Shown here: one piece after another, positions 35,382 through 47,890 of the stretch
Numbering within the stretch: position 1 is the stretch's first letter
Layout: each line of letters starts with the position of its first letter
Source: Maea johnstoni
Taxonomy: Eukaryota; Annelida; Polychaeta; Spionida; Magelonidae
NCBI GenBank assembly: GCA_963942565.1
Contig: OZ012685.1
Span: forward strand, 40,364,940 to 40,428,939
Length of the DNA: 64,000 bases
Direction: 5' to 3'
Program-made: the position numbers and the translations under genes
Notes under the pieces: generated by a model
Database searches by the model: none
What the model was told of the DNA's origin: nothing
What the model saw: only the letters and a program-made list of their open reading frames with translations

Positions 35382-36520
35382 GCTGCACTCACGGAGGGAG
35401 ATCAACTCATGAGCTCACCACCCATTTGACTAATGAGCTCATAAGCTCACATATGCAGAGATTTTTGAAAAAATACCTATTTTCTAGCCAGGTTATTAAG
35501 AAATAAAAACTTACTGGTGAAGATTTATTTTATTTTAAAATGTACTGACAAGGTACAAAGGTCAGTATAACGTCAACACTGCTTGTATACCTGGGAGATT
35601 TTAAACAGGACATGACAGCAATAAGTAGTTATGAGGTGTGCTAGGTGCTCTGTGTTGCGCTGGTGTTCCCAACATAGACAAGCTCATGAGTTGACCACTT
35701 CAGCTCGAGCTCGGCAAGCCTGCCCCAGTGCTCAAGCCACTCGAGTTTGTATGTGGTGAGTGGAGGTCTATGAAACATCCAATTTTTCAAAGGCAGGCGA
35801 AAGATAGAATAGGGCAAGTGAAAGAATCTCCCAGAATTCACACAGACGTAATGTGTGTTTGTGTGTGGCAAGATGGATGCCCCCGTATTGCCTGTTACTT
35901 GCTCTCTTCTGTAAGCCATTATACAAATATGACATCCCTGTGGGGTTTCCACCAGGAATAAATTCCTTGGAAGAGGATTGTCGCTCCTGGGAGATTTATC
36001 TGAAGTTCCCTTTTCTGAAATAAAGGCATTATCAAATCCCTCTGGTATGGTCGTTTTAATAAACTATTCTTGAACATTTTAGACAAGCATGCCCCACTGA
36101 TAGAGTCAAATACTACAATCAGCCCCAATTGATGAATGATGAAGTTATGACTGCCATCTCAAAACGTGACAAACCTAAAGGTCAAGGAAATTTTGATAAG
36201 TATAAATTCTTGAAAGGAGGAGCTAATTGAATGACTAAAATAAAAACCTTCAAGTAAACAACTGTAATCCAAAACAAATGTGGAAATTCATAAATGAACT
36301 AAACCCAAAATCAAGAAAGCCTGCTCCTGAGTCAGTGTCTGAGATAGATACACCTGATAAAAAATCCTTAAATTTGGCAGCTTTAATAGCTATTTTTCCT
36401 CTATTCCACACAAACTTTTATCTTTGATAACTATGTCAAACCCAAAATGCCTTTAGAGAATAAAGCTTCGACATACCACCTTTGAGTAATTATTTTGTCC
36501 ATAAATTTCTCAGCTCCTTA

Positions 36521-37800
36521 CCCTTGCCAAAAAAAAGCAGGGAAATCCTGGGTAAATGCTAGGTCAAAAATCCATGGATTACCTGGATGTAGGTCACACG
36601 GTAATTCGCAGGTTTTGCACGCATTACCGTGGATCTACCCAGGTTGGTAGTACCAAGCATTACCTTGGAAATTCCAGGATTTCTATGGTTAAATATTCTC
36701 TGTACTACCATACATTACCTAGGATATTCCATGGTAAAACAACCTAGGTTTACCATGCATTTACCATGGTCTGTGGTTTTGAATTTGGTAAAAAGTTTGA
36801 GGGAGACACCGAGACTTGAACCGGGAACCCTTCGCTCGATAGTCTAACACCCTAACCACTAGACCATGCAGAACTTGCTGATTGCGGTTAAGCAAATTAA
36901 AGCCAAATTCAATAGGCATTCAACATAAGCAGCAAATTAAGTTAAATTGGCGTCATATGTGATACATAAATAAATAACCTACTTTTCCATAAAGGATACC
37001 ACAAATTCTATGAATACTCTCCAAACCACATTTAGCATCAAAACCATTTAATCTGCACAAAATAGATGGAACACCTTTTTGCATATGAGACAAACTCAAT
37101 AAACTTTAATGGGGGCCTTTACTATTTTTTCACAGGGTCTTACTTAATTTTATTTTATTTACTTTTCACTAATGATTACACCATTATAGACTAGGGAAAT
37201 GCTACATTTGACAGGTACCAAAGGCAACCACAAGTAAAAGTACTAGATTTTCCAAGTTCAGATATTCATGGTAACTTCAATTAGCAAAAGTAAAATAAAA
37301 TATCCAGGAAAAATTATAGGCACACCCTAAAAGTAGTTAAATGTGCAAGCATGAATTTCACTTGGTCCTTCACGGGCCCTCAAAGTTTTCATGTTGACTC
37401 TAATGAATAATTCCAATTTTTACTCCAAGGTTGTACCTAGGTTTACCATAGTCTCTGAGGGACAGCATGGAATGGCTACCCGGCTTTACCTCACACCATG
37501 GTAATGCCTGGTTTCATCCAGCTCCTGCCTCTGGGAGCTACCCCGGAAAAACCTAGGACTACCATGGTCAGGCATAAACCATGGTAATGCATGGTTCCAT
37601 CTTGCTTCTCTGCCTTGGTCTGACCAAGGTAATCCATGGAGCTTACCGAGGATAAAGCTAGGTCTCCCATGGTCTAGCTCACACCACGGTAATACATGGT
37701 TTCATCCAGCTTCTAGACCTGGGTAAGACCTGGGAAATGCATGGGCTACCCTGCATTTCCCAGGTGCTACCCAGGAAGCATGGGGAAATTTTGGCTAGGG
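36521..37800. mobile_element. 1.28-kb TA-targeting element inside the LINE
   Basis: Ends CCCTTGCCAAAA and the complement of CCCTAGCCAAAA, with TA at 36519-36520 and 37801-37802. Removing it makes the LINE sequence continuous. The right third (37430-37790) holds diverged ~120-bp repeats around ACCATGGTAATGCATGG. No transposase frame is visible. Confidence 0.82.
36790..36870 (-). mobile_element. tRNA-like SINE head fragment
   Basis: On the minus strand TGGTCTAGTGGTTAGGG resembles a tRNA box A/D-arm and GGTTCAAGTCT box B with one mismatch. The anticodon and acceptor stems do not fold, so it is a SINE or tRNA pseudogene fragment rather than a gene. Confidence 0.6.
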
Positions 37801-39594
37801 TAGATGTTAACAAAGCATGTGGATTAGATGAATCTCCCTGAAATACTTTAAAATGAGTGCTAATCATAATAGTATCACCTATTATCAATTTATCACCAGT
37901 ATTATTAATCAAAGTATCTTGAGTGGCATCTTTCCATCGCAATGGAAAGAATCTAAGATCACCCCCCTCCACAAAGGTGGAGAACCAGGTGATTTGAACA
38001 ATTACAGGCCTATTACTATCTTGAGTACATTATCAATGGTGTTAGAGAGACATAACCATGATACACTTTATCAATATTTCTCTGATTGGAACATATTCCA
38101 TGTTTTTAAATCAGGTTTCAGAGCAAAGCATTCTTGTCAAAGAGCATTAACCAAAATGATGTCTACCTGGCTAAGTGCAATTAATGATAACAAAATTATT
38201 GGAGTTATTTTTTTAGATTTTAGAAAAGCTTTCGATGTAGTGTATCATGAAATATTACTGAAGAAACTTCAGACATATGGGTTTGGTAGTTGTTCCCTTA
38301 AATGGTTCCCTTCTTATCTTTCTAACCGTTTATATCAAAAGGTTTATATTGGGCCATCTCTGTCAGGTCCACAGCACACCTATGTAGGAGTACCTTAAAG
38401 GTCAATTTTTGGAGCACTATTGTTTCTTATATTCATAAACGACCTTTTTCTGTTTATAAAAAAATGATATTTACTTTTATGAGATGATTCCATAATATCA
38501 CTTGCAGGTCACAAACAGTCCGCTATTGAATCAAGCTTACAAGATGATCTCAAGAATATTGAGAAATGGTGCCGAGTAAACAAAATGATCATAAATGTGG
38601 AGAAAACAAAAGCTTTGGTGATATCCACCAAACAGAAAGAAACGAGATCTATTGATAATTTTAATCTCAACCTCTTTGTGAATAACTCAAAATCAGAACT
38701 TGTCACTGAACAAAACATTTGGGTATATTAGTGACAAATACTTAAAATTGGAACAAACATGTTAACCATGTTTGTAAGAAAATATCTAAAGTTTTTTTTG
38801 TTTTAAACAAAACTGAAATTGTACATGGATCTTAAAACAAGAAATCTTTTTTTCAACGCGTACATACTTCTTCACTTTGATTACTGTAACACCCATTGGG
38901 GCCATTCTAGCTCTGAAATTCAGACAAGAATGCTTATGCTCCAGAAAAAAGCTCCAAGATATATACTTGATGTGGATTACTCTCATCCAAGCAGAGGTCT
39001 CTTCATGATCAAGACACTTAACTGGTTACCTTTCCTTAACATAGTTCAAATCAATACTGCTATTCTAATAATAGAAATGATAATGATAACCTCAAAAGTG
39101 CAACACAGTCAAACAATACATTAATCTTCCCTGTGGCCCTCAGTGTACAACATCATTATGGAACCCCAGCCCGATGGTCACAGGGTTACAAAAATAGCTT
39201 CACATACTGTTCATTTAAGTACTTTGCTTTAAAAGAGTGAAGAGAGCACAGCGTGCAACATAACCACAGGCCCCGTTGGAAGTGAATTCGGCAAAAAACA
39301 GCAATTGGGCAAGCTGAACAAGACTATGACTTGCCTCACTTGGCAAGTAATGTCCAATCCCCCCTTTGTTTGACAGAGTGGCTTGGTAGTGCCGGCGGGG
39401 CAAGTCCACTTTAGGGGCGACATACTTGCCCCCGCTCAGAAAATAATGTTTTGCAACCTATGTTGGACCCTGGAGCTTCCCACTCTCAGGCTCGAGTTTA
39501 GTGAGTTCCAGAGACATACACCTTGAAAAGTTAAAGAATTCTTAAATGCATATCCTTCAAAAAGTAAAACATAGTATGATGGAAATAAAAACAG

Positions 39595-40010
39595 GTAGAG
39601 TGGGGGGCCGCACCGGTGTTACATATTTCGCGGAGGAAGGTGTCTTAAGACCTCCGCATATCCGCGATTTTGTAAAAGAAGGGTACTTTTTTGTACCCAG
39701 GTACGAAGTATGGAGGGTGAAAATACCCTTACAATCCACGAAATATACACGGCTCTGATTCTGAGTGACTCCCGAAGTGACTGGGCTTCCGAGTTTGCTG
39801 CCGCTAAACAGGTAGAGGATTAAAAAATCTAAAGTTAAAAAATGTTTTCTGGTTCATCCAATGTCAGTGTTTTGATAAAAGAAGGGGTGTTTATTTACTG
39901 GAAAAAGTCAGCGTTTTGATTAAAATAAGGGTGCTTTTTTGGCCAGAAATCAGTACTTTAGGGGTATTTTTAAAATTTTGATAATGAGCGTATGCACACC
40001 CCTATGTACC
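39595..40010. repeat. Dispersed repeat R1, copy 1
   Basis: GGGGGGCCGCACC, TTACATATTTCGCGGAGGAA, GACCTCCGCAT and GAAGGGTACTTTTTTGTACC are shared with a copy at 47400-47890, as is the later GCTTTTTTGGCCAGAAATCAG. No terminal structure was recognised. Confidence 0.8.
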
Positions 40011-40649
40011 TGAGAGATTGCTTGGTATAACAAATATGACATCCCAGCACAGCACGGTAAACCTGCTCTTCCAATATTGTACTGGCAAAGTGAGTTTTGT
40101 AGGTTTCAACTTGTCAATGATTGTCAACTTCTAACTGGACCCTTGATCACACAACATATTTTGCATCTGATAATTCCACTGGTCTGCCGTAACAGTAATT
40201 GTCACTAATTGCACCAAAGTACTTGTCCGGCGGCAGGCCTCAACCCTATCTCAAAATGTTACTGGCCCCATAGGACCAGTGACACCTAGGAACTTCTGGT
40301 CCTGCAAAATTCTAACTGGTCCTACACATTTTCTTTAACATAAGAAGAAATATTGCATAAAATTCACTGACAACATTTATTTTTTATTTGTTTTATCTTT
40401 ATTTATGTGCAGAAACATTTGGGGACATTCTTGAGGGAAAACTTGTTAACAGGAATGCCCACAAATGTTTACTAGCTCAGGACATGTTTAAGTCCTTTTT
40501 TACGGAAGCCATTTTGGGAAAACTTCACTGTCCTAGGTTCCAAACCTTGGATACCAATCACACTCCTAGTTAAAATAAGAGATTTATAAAAATTGGTTAT
40601 CAGATATTATATACAACTGCGTGTTTCAGGGCAGGTGGGTTTAAAAGTT

Positions 40650-41490
40650 TCATGGATGCTAACCACTGTTTTTGTCTGACTTCACTACTAGACAATCTAT
40701 GAAAGCTTTCCCCATTTTCTTGTTTGATACACTTTTTTATGCAACTTGTGCAGAGAGCTCTTGTGGGGAGCACTGCTGTTTATGATACACTGCCCAGAGG
40801 TAGCTAGGGTACAGGATGTGATCTCTGCCACCCAATCAGTCACAGCTGATAGCACTTGAAAAACATGGCCGCAGCCAGTGGCTGCCAGGGTCTGGGCAGA
40901 ATGATGGCATTATGCAAAAATCTCCCTTCATGGGATCACTGAGAGATAGGGATGGGGATCGTTGAGAATTCTACGGTTCGGTTCGGTTCTCGGTTTTGCT
41001 TCTACGGTTCGTTTCTATCACGGTTTCCTAGACGGTATATTAATGACATTTCTTGGATACGAAACTTCGCAATGGAATGCATGGCTGAACTTGCCTGAAC
41101 TGGAAAGTTCCTATATACTAGCTCCCTGGCCACTTTCTCTACGCTCAGAAGGCTTCTGAGCATAGTGAAAGTGGGCAGGGTACCAGACTTGAGAGACTTT
41201 GAAATGGCTATTGATCGTTGCGCTTGGCAGACATTGTGAGGCCAGCGAGGAGGTAGGTACTGACAGTTTTATTACGCCTCCAGGAACCCTGTGCATGCAT
41301 AGAAAACCGAACCGTGAAGAGGGAGGTCCGGTTTTTGACTGGTTAACCGCAATGCTCAGGCTGGTTTCACATAAGAACTGGTCCACGGTCCCCACCCCTA
41401 CTGAGAGAGAAAGAAGGGCAGCATCTTGTTCTTGAAGTGTATTTCTTTCATATAAGCTGATATGTATGTGAGCCTTTAGGGCCCCTTTAA
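40650..41490 (-). repeat. Inverted relative of 27300-27660, split by a hAT element
   Basis: The copy resumes at 41409 with CTTGTTCTTGAAGTGTAT and ATATAAGCTGATATGTATGT, the complement of the start at 27300. The two parts flank the element at 40947-41400. Confidence 0.75.
40947..41400. mobile_element. hAT-type element with exact 8-bp duplication CTGAGAGA
   Basis: Starts TAGGGATGGGGATCG and ends CGGTCCCCACCCCTA, flanked by CTGAGAGA at 40939-40946 and 41401-41408. The left part repeats CGGTTCGGTTC-like motifs. 454 bp, no transposase, probably recent. Confidence 0.93.
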
Positions 41491-41499
41491 CCTACAGAT

Positions 41500-42300
41500 A
41501 TGTGTCCACTTTTTTAAAACCATCTAATTCCTGTCATCAGTGTCATTGGATAACTCTCACCAGAGAAATAGATCCCCTTGAACCGCAACCTCATAGGGCC
41601 TGCATGCTAACACCTAGTGCGTGTTCGCCTTGAGTAACGCGGCGTAGCCTGGGGTAGTTTTGGTCACGTGATTTTTTTCAGAAAGAGGCTGGCCCGATGC
41701 TGCAGGAATCCCGGCATGCGCAAGTGGTTTCGCGGCAATTTCATTTTATAAGATGCTTGTTTTCCGCGTCTTGTTGAGACACGACCAGAAACGTTTTAGA
41801 TACGTATCATAAGACATGTGCTCTGGGACCTTGATTACTTAACTTTACCATCTTTGTCTGTCTCAGATACAGTGGTAAATAGTGCTTTGAAGTTCATCTG
41901 TCCTGTTGCAGACGTGAATTTAAATCTGAAGCATGCAGATGAAAACCGACTTAAAACTGCAGCATCAAATCTAGGTCAGATAGGTTTCCAAGGAGATGAG
42001 GTCAGCGGCTGGGGTGCACATGTTATATATGACTCATAGTACAAGGCAGCGAAATTTGATGATGAAGGCACAGCTTCATCTCCCTCTATCCTACTCCCAT
42101 CTCTCACTGAGTATTCTCAAATGAGTACCAATGTGCCAGGGTTTCAATAATTTTTCAGGATTTTTGCATAATTTTTTATTGGCCAAATTAGCCAACATCA
42201 GCGTAAGGGTTAAGCTGATTTGAACCGATTCATTTGTAAAGTGGTCTGACAAAGCATTGCTGGAAATGGCTAGAGTAGCATCTTTTGGCAGAAATTTGAA
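41500..42300. other. Unassigned intronic DNA
   Basis: I see no clear element ends or gene. A 73-residue frame at 41818-42039 matches nothing I recognise and lacks splice or composition support. Confidence 0.4.
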
Positions 42301-42814
42301 GGAGTCGCTGGAGAATTTATTGAAGTGACTGCACAATGCAGAAGTTATATACAAAAAATTTAGATCAAATTTCTAAGAAGTAACTATGAACAGTTTAGCA
42401 CTTAGTAAGTACTAAACTGTTCACATGCAGGTAAGTGTTACTAACTGGCCAGTATACCAGTTATTGTCACCCTATGTCCTGCACTGCCTACCACCAGAGC
42501 CACTACCCAACCTGTCTTTCACAGCCTGCTGAGGTAAAGCTGAAAATAAGGTCACTGATAAGCACACTGCTTGAAAGTGCCTTGTTTCCTCAGGGCCAAC
42601 TGGTCAGAGACTGACCTAGATTCAATGCTGATAAAGCTCTGTCCCTTGTGTGTTTATTTTTAGCATGACTACACAGCAAGTATATCTCAGGTGGTCAGAT
42701 TTGCTCTAGGTGCATCTCACTTGGCACTAAGTTGGCAGTGCCAGAATAGGATATTGGAGTACTATAGCCTTCATTCTAGGCTATTGTATGTATAGGCCTG
42801 TGTGAATGAATGTT

Positions 42815-42890
<76 letters not shown>
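42300..42890. repeat. Direct repeat partner of 33.1-33.9 kb, ending in (TA)n
   Basis: Same order of motifs as 33095-33945 but lacking the two hAT MITEs, so it serves as their empty-site reference. A (TA)n tract follows at 42820-42887. Confidence 0.8.
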
Positions 42891-43289
42891 AATACTTAGA
42901 TGAAGAAAAGAATGTACATGTGGCGAGAAACCAATTACTATATTTGCTATATAGTGAAGAGCTGAAGTCACTGATCTTGCATCAGCACAAGGTCACGCGG
43001 GACAAGGACCAATCAGGACTCTCGTATCGATAACATTACAGACAAACCTGATCGCCAGCATCATCTGGGCATGCACAGCACACCAACTTTGGGCCATTAG
43101 TTGCCACTGGTATTTTATTGAAAATATAATGACATGTGAAAACTTGAATTGTGATTTTTGTAATTTCATAGGCTCTATCATTCTAGGGACATTTGAATAA
43201 GTACCTCATTGTGCTCGATTTTGGATCATTTTGCTGTAATAATAATGAGATAATTTTAGAAGTACCTACATTGCAATTGCAGTGGAACC

Positions 43290-43850
43290 TGTGAACATGG
43301 AGCACTCATGCGAAATTCAGAAGTGCTCATTGTATGGAGGTCCCTTACATCACAGGTCACACAGATTAAGAAACAGAGTCATTGAAATAGCATCAATATC
43401 AATTTATGGTAGAGAATAGTAATAGAGCTCCTACTTATGACTCTCAGTCTCAGGTATATCTCACTCAGTTACATAACTATCATTCTGTAATATGTTATTT
43501 CATTTATAATTTAATATACGTGGAAGTCATTCAAGAATTAAAAGCAAAAGCGCCCACATTGATCTTTCAAATCCAAGTCACTATGTGAGATAGTTGCCAG
43601 TGACTTGGAGGAAGGCAGTGTTTTTTGCTGGGCAATCTGGTTTGCTAAACCACTTACAACTGGTTAGTCATGAATTAGCCCTGGTAAGTGACGAAAAACA
43701 AAATTCCCTTTTCGGCGATTCCCAAATATTTGTTTGTACCTTGATACCAGACAAGGCATTTGAGAAAGTGACAACTGACTTGGGGTAAGGCGGTGGTTTT
43801 CACTGGTTTACTATAGTTTCCTCCATCACTAGTTAAATGCCCTCAATATC
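43290..43850. repeat. Right arm of the inverted repeat pair
   Basis: Complement of 32600-33095 in order. Beyond it, 43850-44160 shows no recognised feature. Confidence 0.75.
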
Positions 43851-44159
43851 CTAGCACAAGTCCTTGGGAAATTGGGCTTCTATCACTCATGGTTAAACAT
43901 TACCAAAATATTCCAGTAGCCAGTGGACTACTTGTCCCCAACATTTAGTAGTCCCTCCACCTATTCTATTTTAAGAAGCCCATTTTTTCATTCTATATCA
44001 ATTGTTCACAGGTTTCACAGCAGGATCAATGAAACACCACATCTACCTGTGGCACATCTTAGTTGTTGAAATGCTGAATGGCAAACAGTGGAAAACTCCC
44101 ATTAAAGGTCAATGTTAATGCAAAAAGGGGACTATTAAATGACACACTTCTTAATATTT

Positions 44160-46740
44160 TACTGCAAAATTAAAAGGTTAAAATTTATGCATGAATGTTA
44201 GATTGATATGTGATATAATCAAATAATCCAATGAATGATACAGTAGTTTCAAAACTTTTGCCCAAATATCACTTAAATTGAGAAACAGGTCACATGAAAC
44301 TTTTTACATAATATCTCTGTAATCATTGAAATCCTAATGAGTATCATCAACATACAATCATACACATCAATATGAACATAGTTGTGGCAAGTTTAATACA
44401 TCTGCATTGGAAGCTGCATTTTCCAGAATCAAATTCCTAAAATTGAATGCTAATTGATGATTTTTCAGTAAAATACCCATCATTTAGCATGTTGAAGGTG
44501 TGCAAACATAATTTATTTCCCTTATATGCCTATCCTTGGTTAATTTTCTGTAACAACAATATCAGGCTAGAATCTTGGTATAAGATATAATATACCTTAA
44601 GCTTTGTTCAGATTTGTGAAATTACAAAAATCCTACTGTTTTATAGGTTTTTACCCACAAATCACTCACTGTAGGGGTCAGATACATTTCATACCAACAT
44701 AAAATATTTGATTATCATAGACATCCTTATGAAATCATTTGTGGTCTGTTTTGAGTTCCTACTTTGAAAATTGCACTTTCCAGAAGCAAATCCCTCAAAT
44801 CACCTGTTTTATGCAATTTTTCTATAAATTGCCCCAAAAAGTAGCATGTCATGAAAGTATTCAAATATGACTCACTTACTCTGTCTTCACCTTCATTGGT
44901 AGTTTTTTTTTTATACCAAAACTATTTGGTTGAGAGTTTGAGATATTCCACAGGATGACATTCAAATTGTGGGAAATTACAAAAATCCTACTATTTTATA
45001 GGTCTTCAATACCCCAAATCACTCACCGCAGGGACCAGATACATTTCATAGGAACACAAAATATTTGATTATCACAGACATCCTTATGAAATCGTTTGTG
45101 GCCAGTTTTGAGTTCCTACTCTGAAAATTGCCCTTTCCAGAAGCAAATCCCTATCAGTAAAATACCCCAAAATTTAGCATGTCATAGGTTGGCTAACATA
45201 ACTTATTTCCCTTATATGCCTCTTCTTGGTTAATTTTCTGTAACAACAATATCAGGCTAGAATCTTGGTATAAGAATAAGATATAATATACCTTTGTTCA
45301 AATATATGAGAAATTACAAAAATCCTACTATTCTAAAGGTTTTTACCCCAAAATCACTCACAGCAGGGGTCAGATACATTTCATACGCCTAACACAAAAC
45401 ATTTGATTTTCATAGACATCCTTATGAAATCATTTGTGGCAAGTTTCGAGTTCCTACTATGTAAATTGCACCTTCCAGAAGCAAATCCCTAAAATCACTA
45501 GTTTTATTGCAATTTTTCTGTAAATAGCCCGAAAAAGTATCATATCATGGAAATATGCAAACATGACTCATTCTCTCTATCTTAATCCTTCTGGGTTAGT
45601 TTTCTTAACCAGAACTATTTAGTTGAGTGTTTGGAATAGTCCACAGGATGACATTAAAGTTATGGGAAATTACAAACATCCTACTATTTTATAGGTATTT
45701 ACCCCAAAATCACTCAGAGCAAGGGCCAGATACATTTCATACTTACATCAAACATTTGATAAATATACACATCCTTATGAAATCATTTGTGGCAAGTTTT
45801 GAGATCCTACTATGAAAATTGCACCTTCCAGAAGCAAATCCCTAAAATCACAACTTTTATTAACATTTTTCTGTAAATAGCCCGAAAAATATCATGTCAT
45901 GAAAATATTGCAAACATGACTCATTCTCTCTATCTAAATCCTTCTGGGTTAGTTTTCTAAACCAGAACTATTTAGTTGAGAGTATGGAATAGTCCACAGG
46001 ATGACATTCAAGTTGTGGGATATTACAAAAATCCTACTATTTTATAGGTTTTTACCCCAAAATCACTCACATCAGGGGTCAGATACACTTCATACTACAT
46101 AAAACATTTGATGATCATGGACATCCTTATGAAATTATGTGTGGCAAGTTTTGAGATCCTACTATGAAAATTGCACCTTCCAGAAGCAAATCCCTAAAAT
46201 CACAACTTTTATTAACATTTTTCTGTAAATGGCCCGAAAAGTATCTTGCCATGAAAATATGCAAACATGACTCATTCTCTCTATCTAAATCCTTCTGGGT
46301 TAGTTTTCTAAACCAGAACTATTTAGTTGAGAGTATGGAATAGTCCACAGGATGACATCCAAGTTGTGGGATATTACAAAAATCCTACTATTTTATAGGT
46401 TTTTACCCCAAAATCACTCACATCAGGGGTCAGATACATTTCATACTTGCATAAAACATTTGATGATCATAGACATCCTTATGAAATCATTTGTGGCAAG
46501 TTTCGAGTTCCTACTATGAAAATTGCACCTTCCAGAAGCAAATCCCTAATAGCACTAGTTTTAATGGCATTTGTTCTGTAAGTGCCCCCAAAACGTAGCA
46601 TATCCAGAGAATATGCAAACACAACTCACTTTCTGTAACTACACCTTCTTGGGTAGTTTTCTAAACCTAAGCTATTTAGTTGAGAGTTTGGAAAGAAATC
46701 TCCAAAAAACATGTGTTTTTTTTAGTGATTTTCCATATAA
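44160..46740. repeat. ~352-bp tandem array, about seven units
   Basis: CCAGAAGCAAATCCCTA-like sequence recurs at about 44424, 44781, 45138, 45476, 45829, 46181 and 46533 (spacings 357, 357, 338, 353, 352, 352). Each unit has AAAAATCCTACTATTTTATAGG, CACTCACA, GGTCAGATACATTTCATAC and TTAGTTGAGAG. The right-hand units are the most alike, so growth is probably recent there. Non-coding. Confidence 0.93.
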
Positions 46741-47399
46741 AATGCCCCTAAATTCACTTATGCAGCAAACTCAGACGTGTCATCCACCCGTATACTAAAG
46801 CCCACCCTATGTTGAGATTGTTAAGCATGGATGACGACTTGTAAGGAAAAACGCCATACAGAGTTGTTACACGTACCTACCTTAAAAAGTCTTATATTGC
46901 AAAAAAATGTTTTTTTTTATTTCCAAGCTGACAGATCCAGCTTGCCAAAGCACCGCCATTATTGTGACTAATCTGGTCACGCCGGTGGCGCCATCTACTA
47001 GTTTGATACGTAGTGACTCCAGAGTAGTTACTCATTAGGTCACGTAAGTGGCGCCGTCTATTGTTTTGAGACGGCGTAATTTGTCATCAGAAGTGGGCGT
47101 CCAGACACCCGTATCTGCCCGGGTCATGCATATGCATGCCTAATTATCTCGCGCGGCTGCCCAGACATGCCCAGGCAGGCGAGCGTCCGAGTGCTTGCGG
47201 GCACTCGGACGACCGGGTCAGGAATTAAATGTCCCTACTGTACACCCTTTTCCTCATAATTAGATGATTTTTGTAAATGGCTTGGTCATCGTTGAGCAGA
47301 TTGAAAGAACATCTACTACAGAAGCTCCAATAGGCTTGCACACAAGAATGAAATGTTTTTGGCTCTTTTCTCTATATCGAATTTCCCCGGCGGGGGCAG

Positions 47400-47890
47400 T
47401 CAGGGATAGAGGGGGGCCGCACCCGCGTTACATATTTCGCGGAGGAAGGGGTCTTTTTTAAGACCTCCGCATGTCCGCGATTTTGTAAAAGAAGGGTACT
47501 TTTTTGTACCCAGTCACGAAGTATGGGGGTTGAAAATCCCCTTACGAAATATGCGCGGCTCTGATGCCTAGTGACTACCGAAGTGACTGGGCTTCCGAGT
47601 CTGTAGTTCAACAATATTGAACCTTACTTATGCATCTGAAGTTGTTATTGTCGATGTTTATGTCTGAACTACCAAATCTGCTGCCACTAAACAGGCAGAG
47701 GATTATAAAATCTAAAGTTAAAATACGTGTTCCCGTTCATCCAATGTCAGTGTTTTGATAAAAGTAGGGGCCTTTTTTTACTGGAAAAAGTCAGCGTTTT
47801 TAAAAAATAAGGGTGCTTTTTTGGCCAGAAATCAGTGCTTTACGGGTATTTTGAAATTTTGAAAACGAGCGTATGTAACCCCCTAAATAC
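47400..47890. repeat. Dispersed repeat R1, copy 2, then poly-C
   Basis: Shares GGAGGAAGGGGTCTT, GACCTCCGCAT and GGCCAGAAATCAGTGCTTTA with 39595-40010. A run of C follows at 47898-47917. The next 480 bp to the exon at 48399 shows only AT-rich intron with TTTCC/GAAAA motifs. Confidence 0.8.

Larger units (their letters stand above)
36050..39125 (+). mobile_element. Non-LTR retrotransposon (Jockey/CR1-like LINE), 5' truncated and interrupted
   Basis: Two coding remnants flank an insertion at 36521-37800. The first has DKHAPLIES, then MWKFINELNPKSRKPAP, typical of the linker before the reverse transcriptase. The second runs VNKACGLDESP, GIFPSQWKESKITPLHKGG, YRPITILSTLSMVLER, FKSGFRAKHSC, FLDFRKAFDVVYH, GVP, FLIFINDL and, later, YCNTHWGHSS and MLQKKAPRYILD. 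Several stops and shifts break the frame, and the YADD site is degenerate (stop then DDS). No endonuclease domain is visible. It is dead. Confidence 0.88.
21887..47240. mobile_element. 25.35-kb block bounded by TA-targeting inverted termini (nested TE insertion)
   Basis: The left end CAGTACGGACATTTAATTA (TA at 21885-21886) and the right end, complementary to CAGTAGGGACATTTAATTCC (TA at 47241-47242), belong to the ACATTTAATTCC family. Inside both ends, about 250 bases in, lie inverted AGATGGCGCCAC motifs. The two outer flanks together match one continuous dispersed repeat seen uninterrupted at about 31835-32020, where a TA marks the empty site. No transposase is seen. The simplest reading is a MITE of some 0.5 kb or more, later filled by nested elements and tandem growth. 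Confidence 0.7.

Noticed and set aside
36790-36870. A tRNA-Glu/Asp-like gene
   Set aside because: Only D-arm and T-arm similarity remains, inside a transposon.
41818-42039. 73-residue plus-strand frame in the big intron
   Set aside because: No known motif, no splice context, and it lies among repeats.
21887-47240. A Polinton or other capsid-bearing giant element
   Set aside because: No polymerase, integrase or capsid-type frames are present; the termini are those of a short TA-targeting MITE family.
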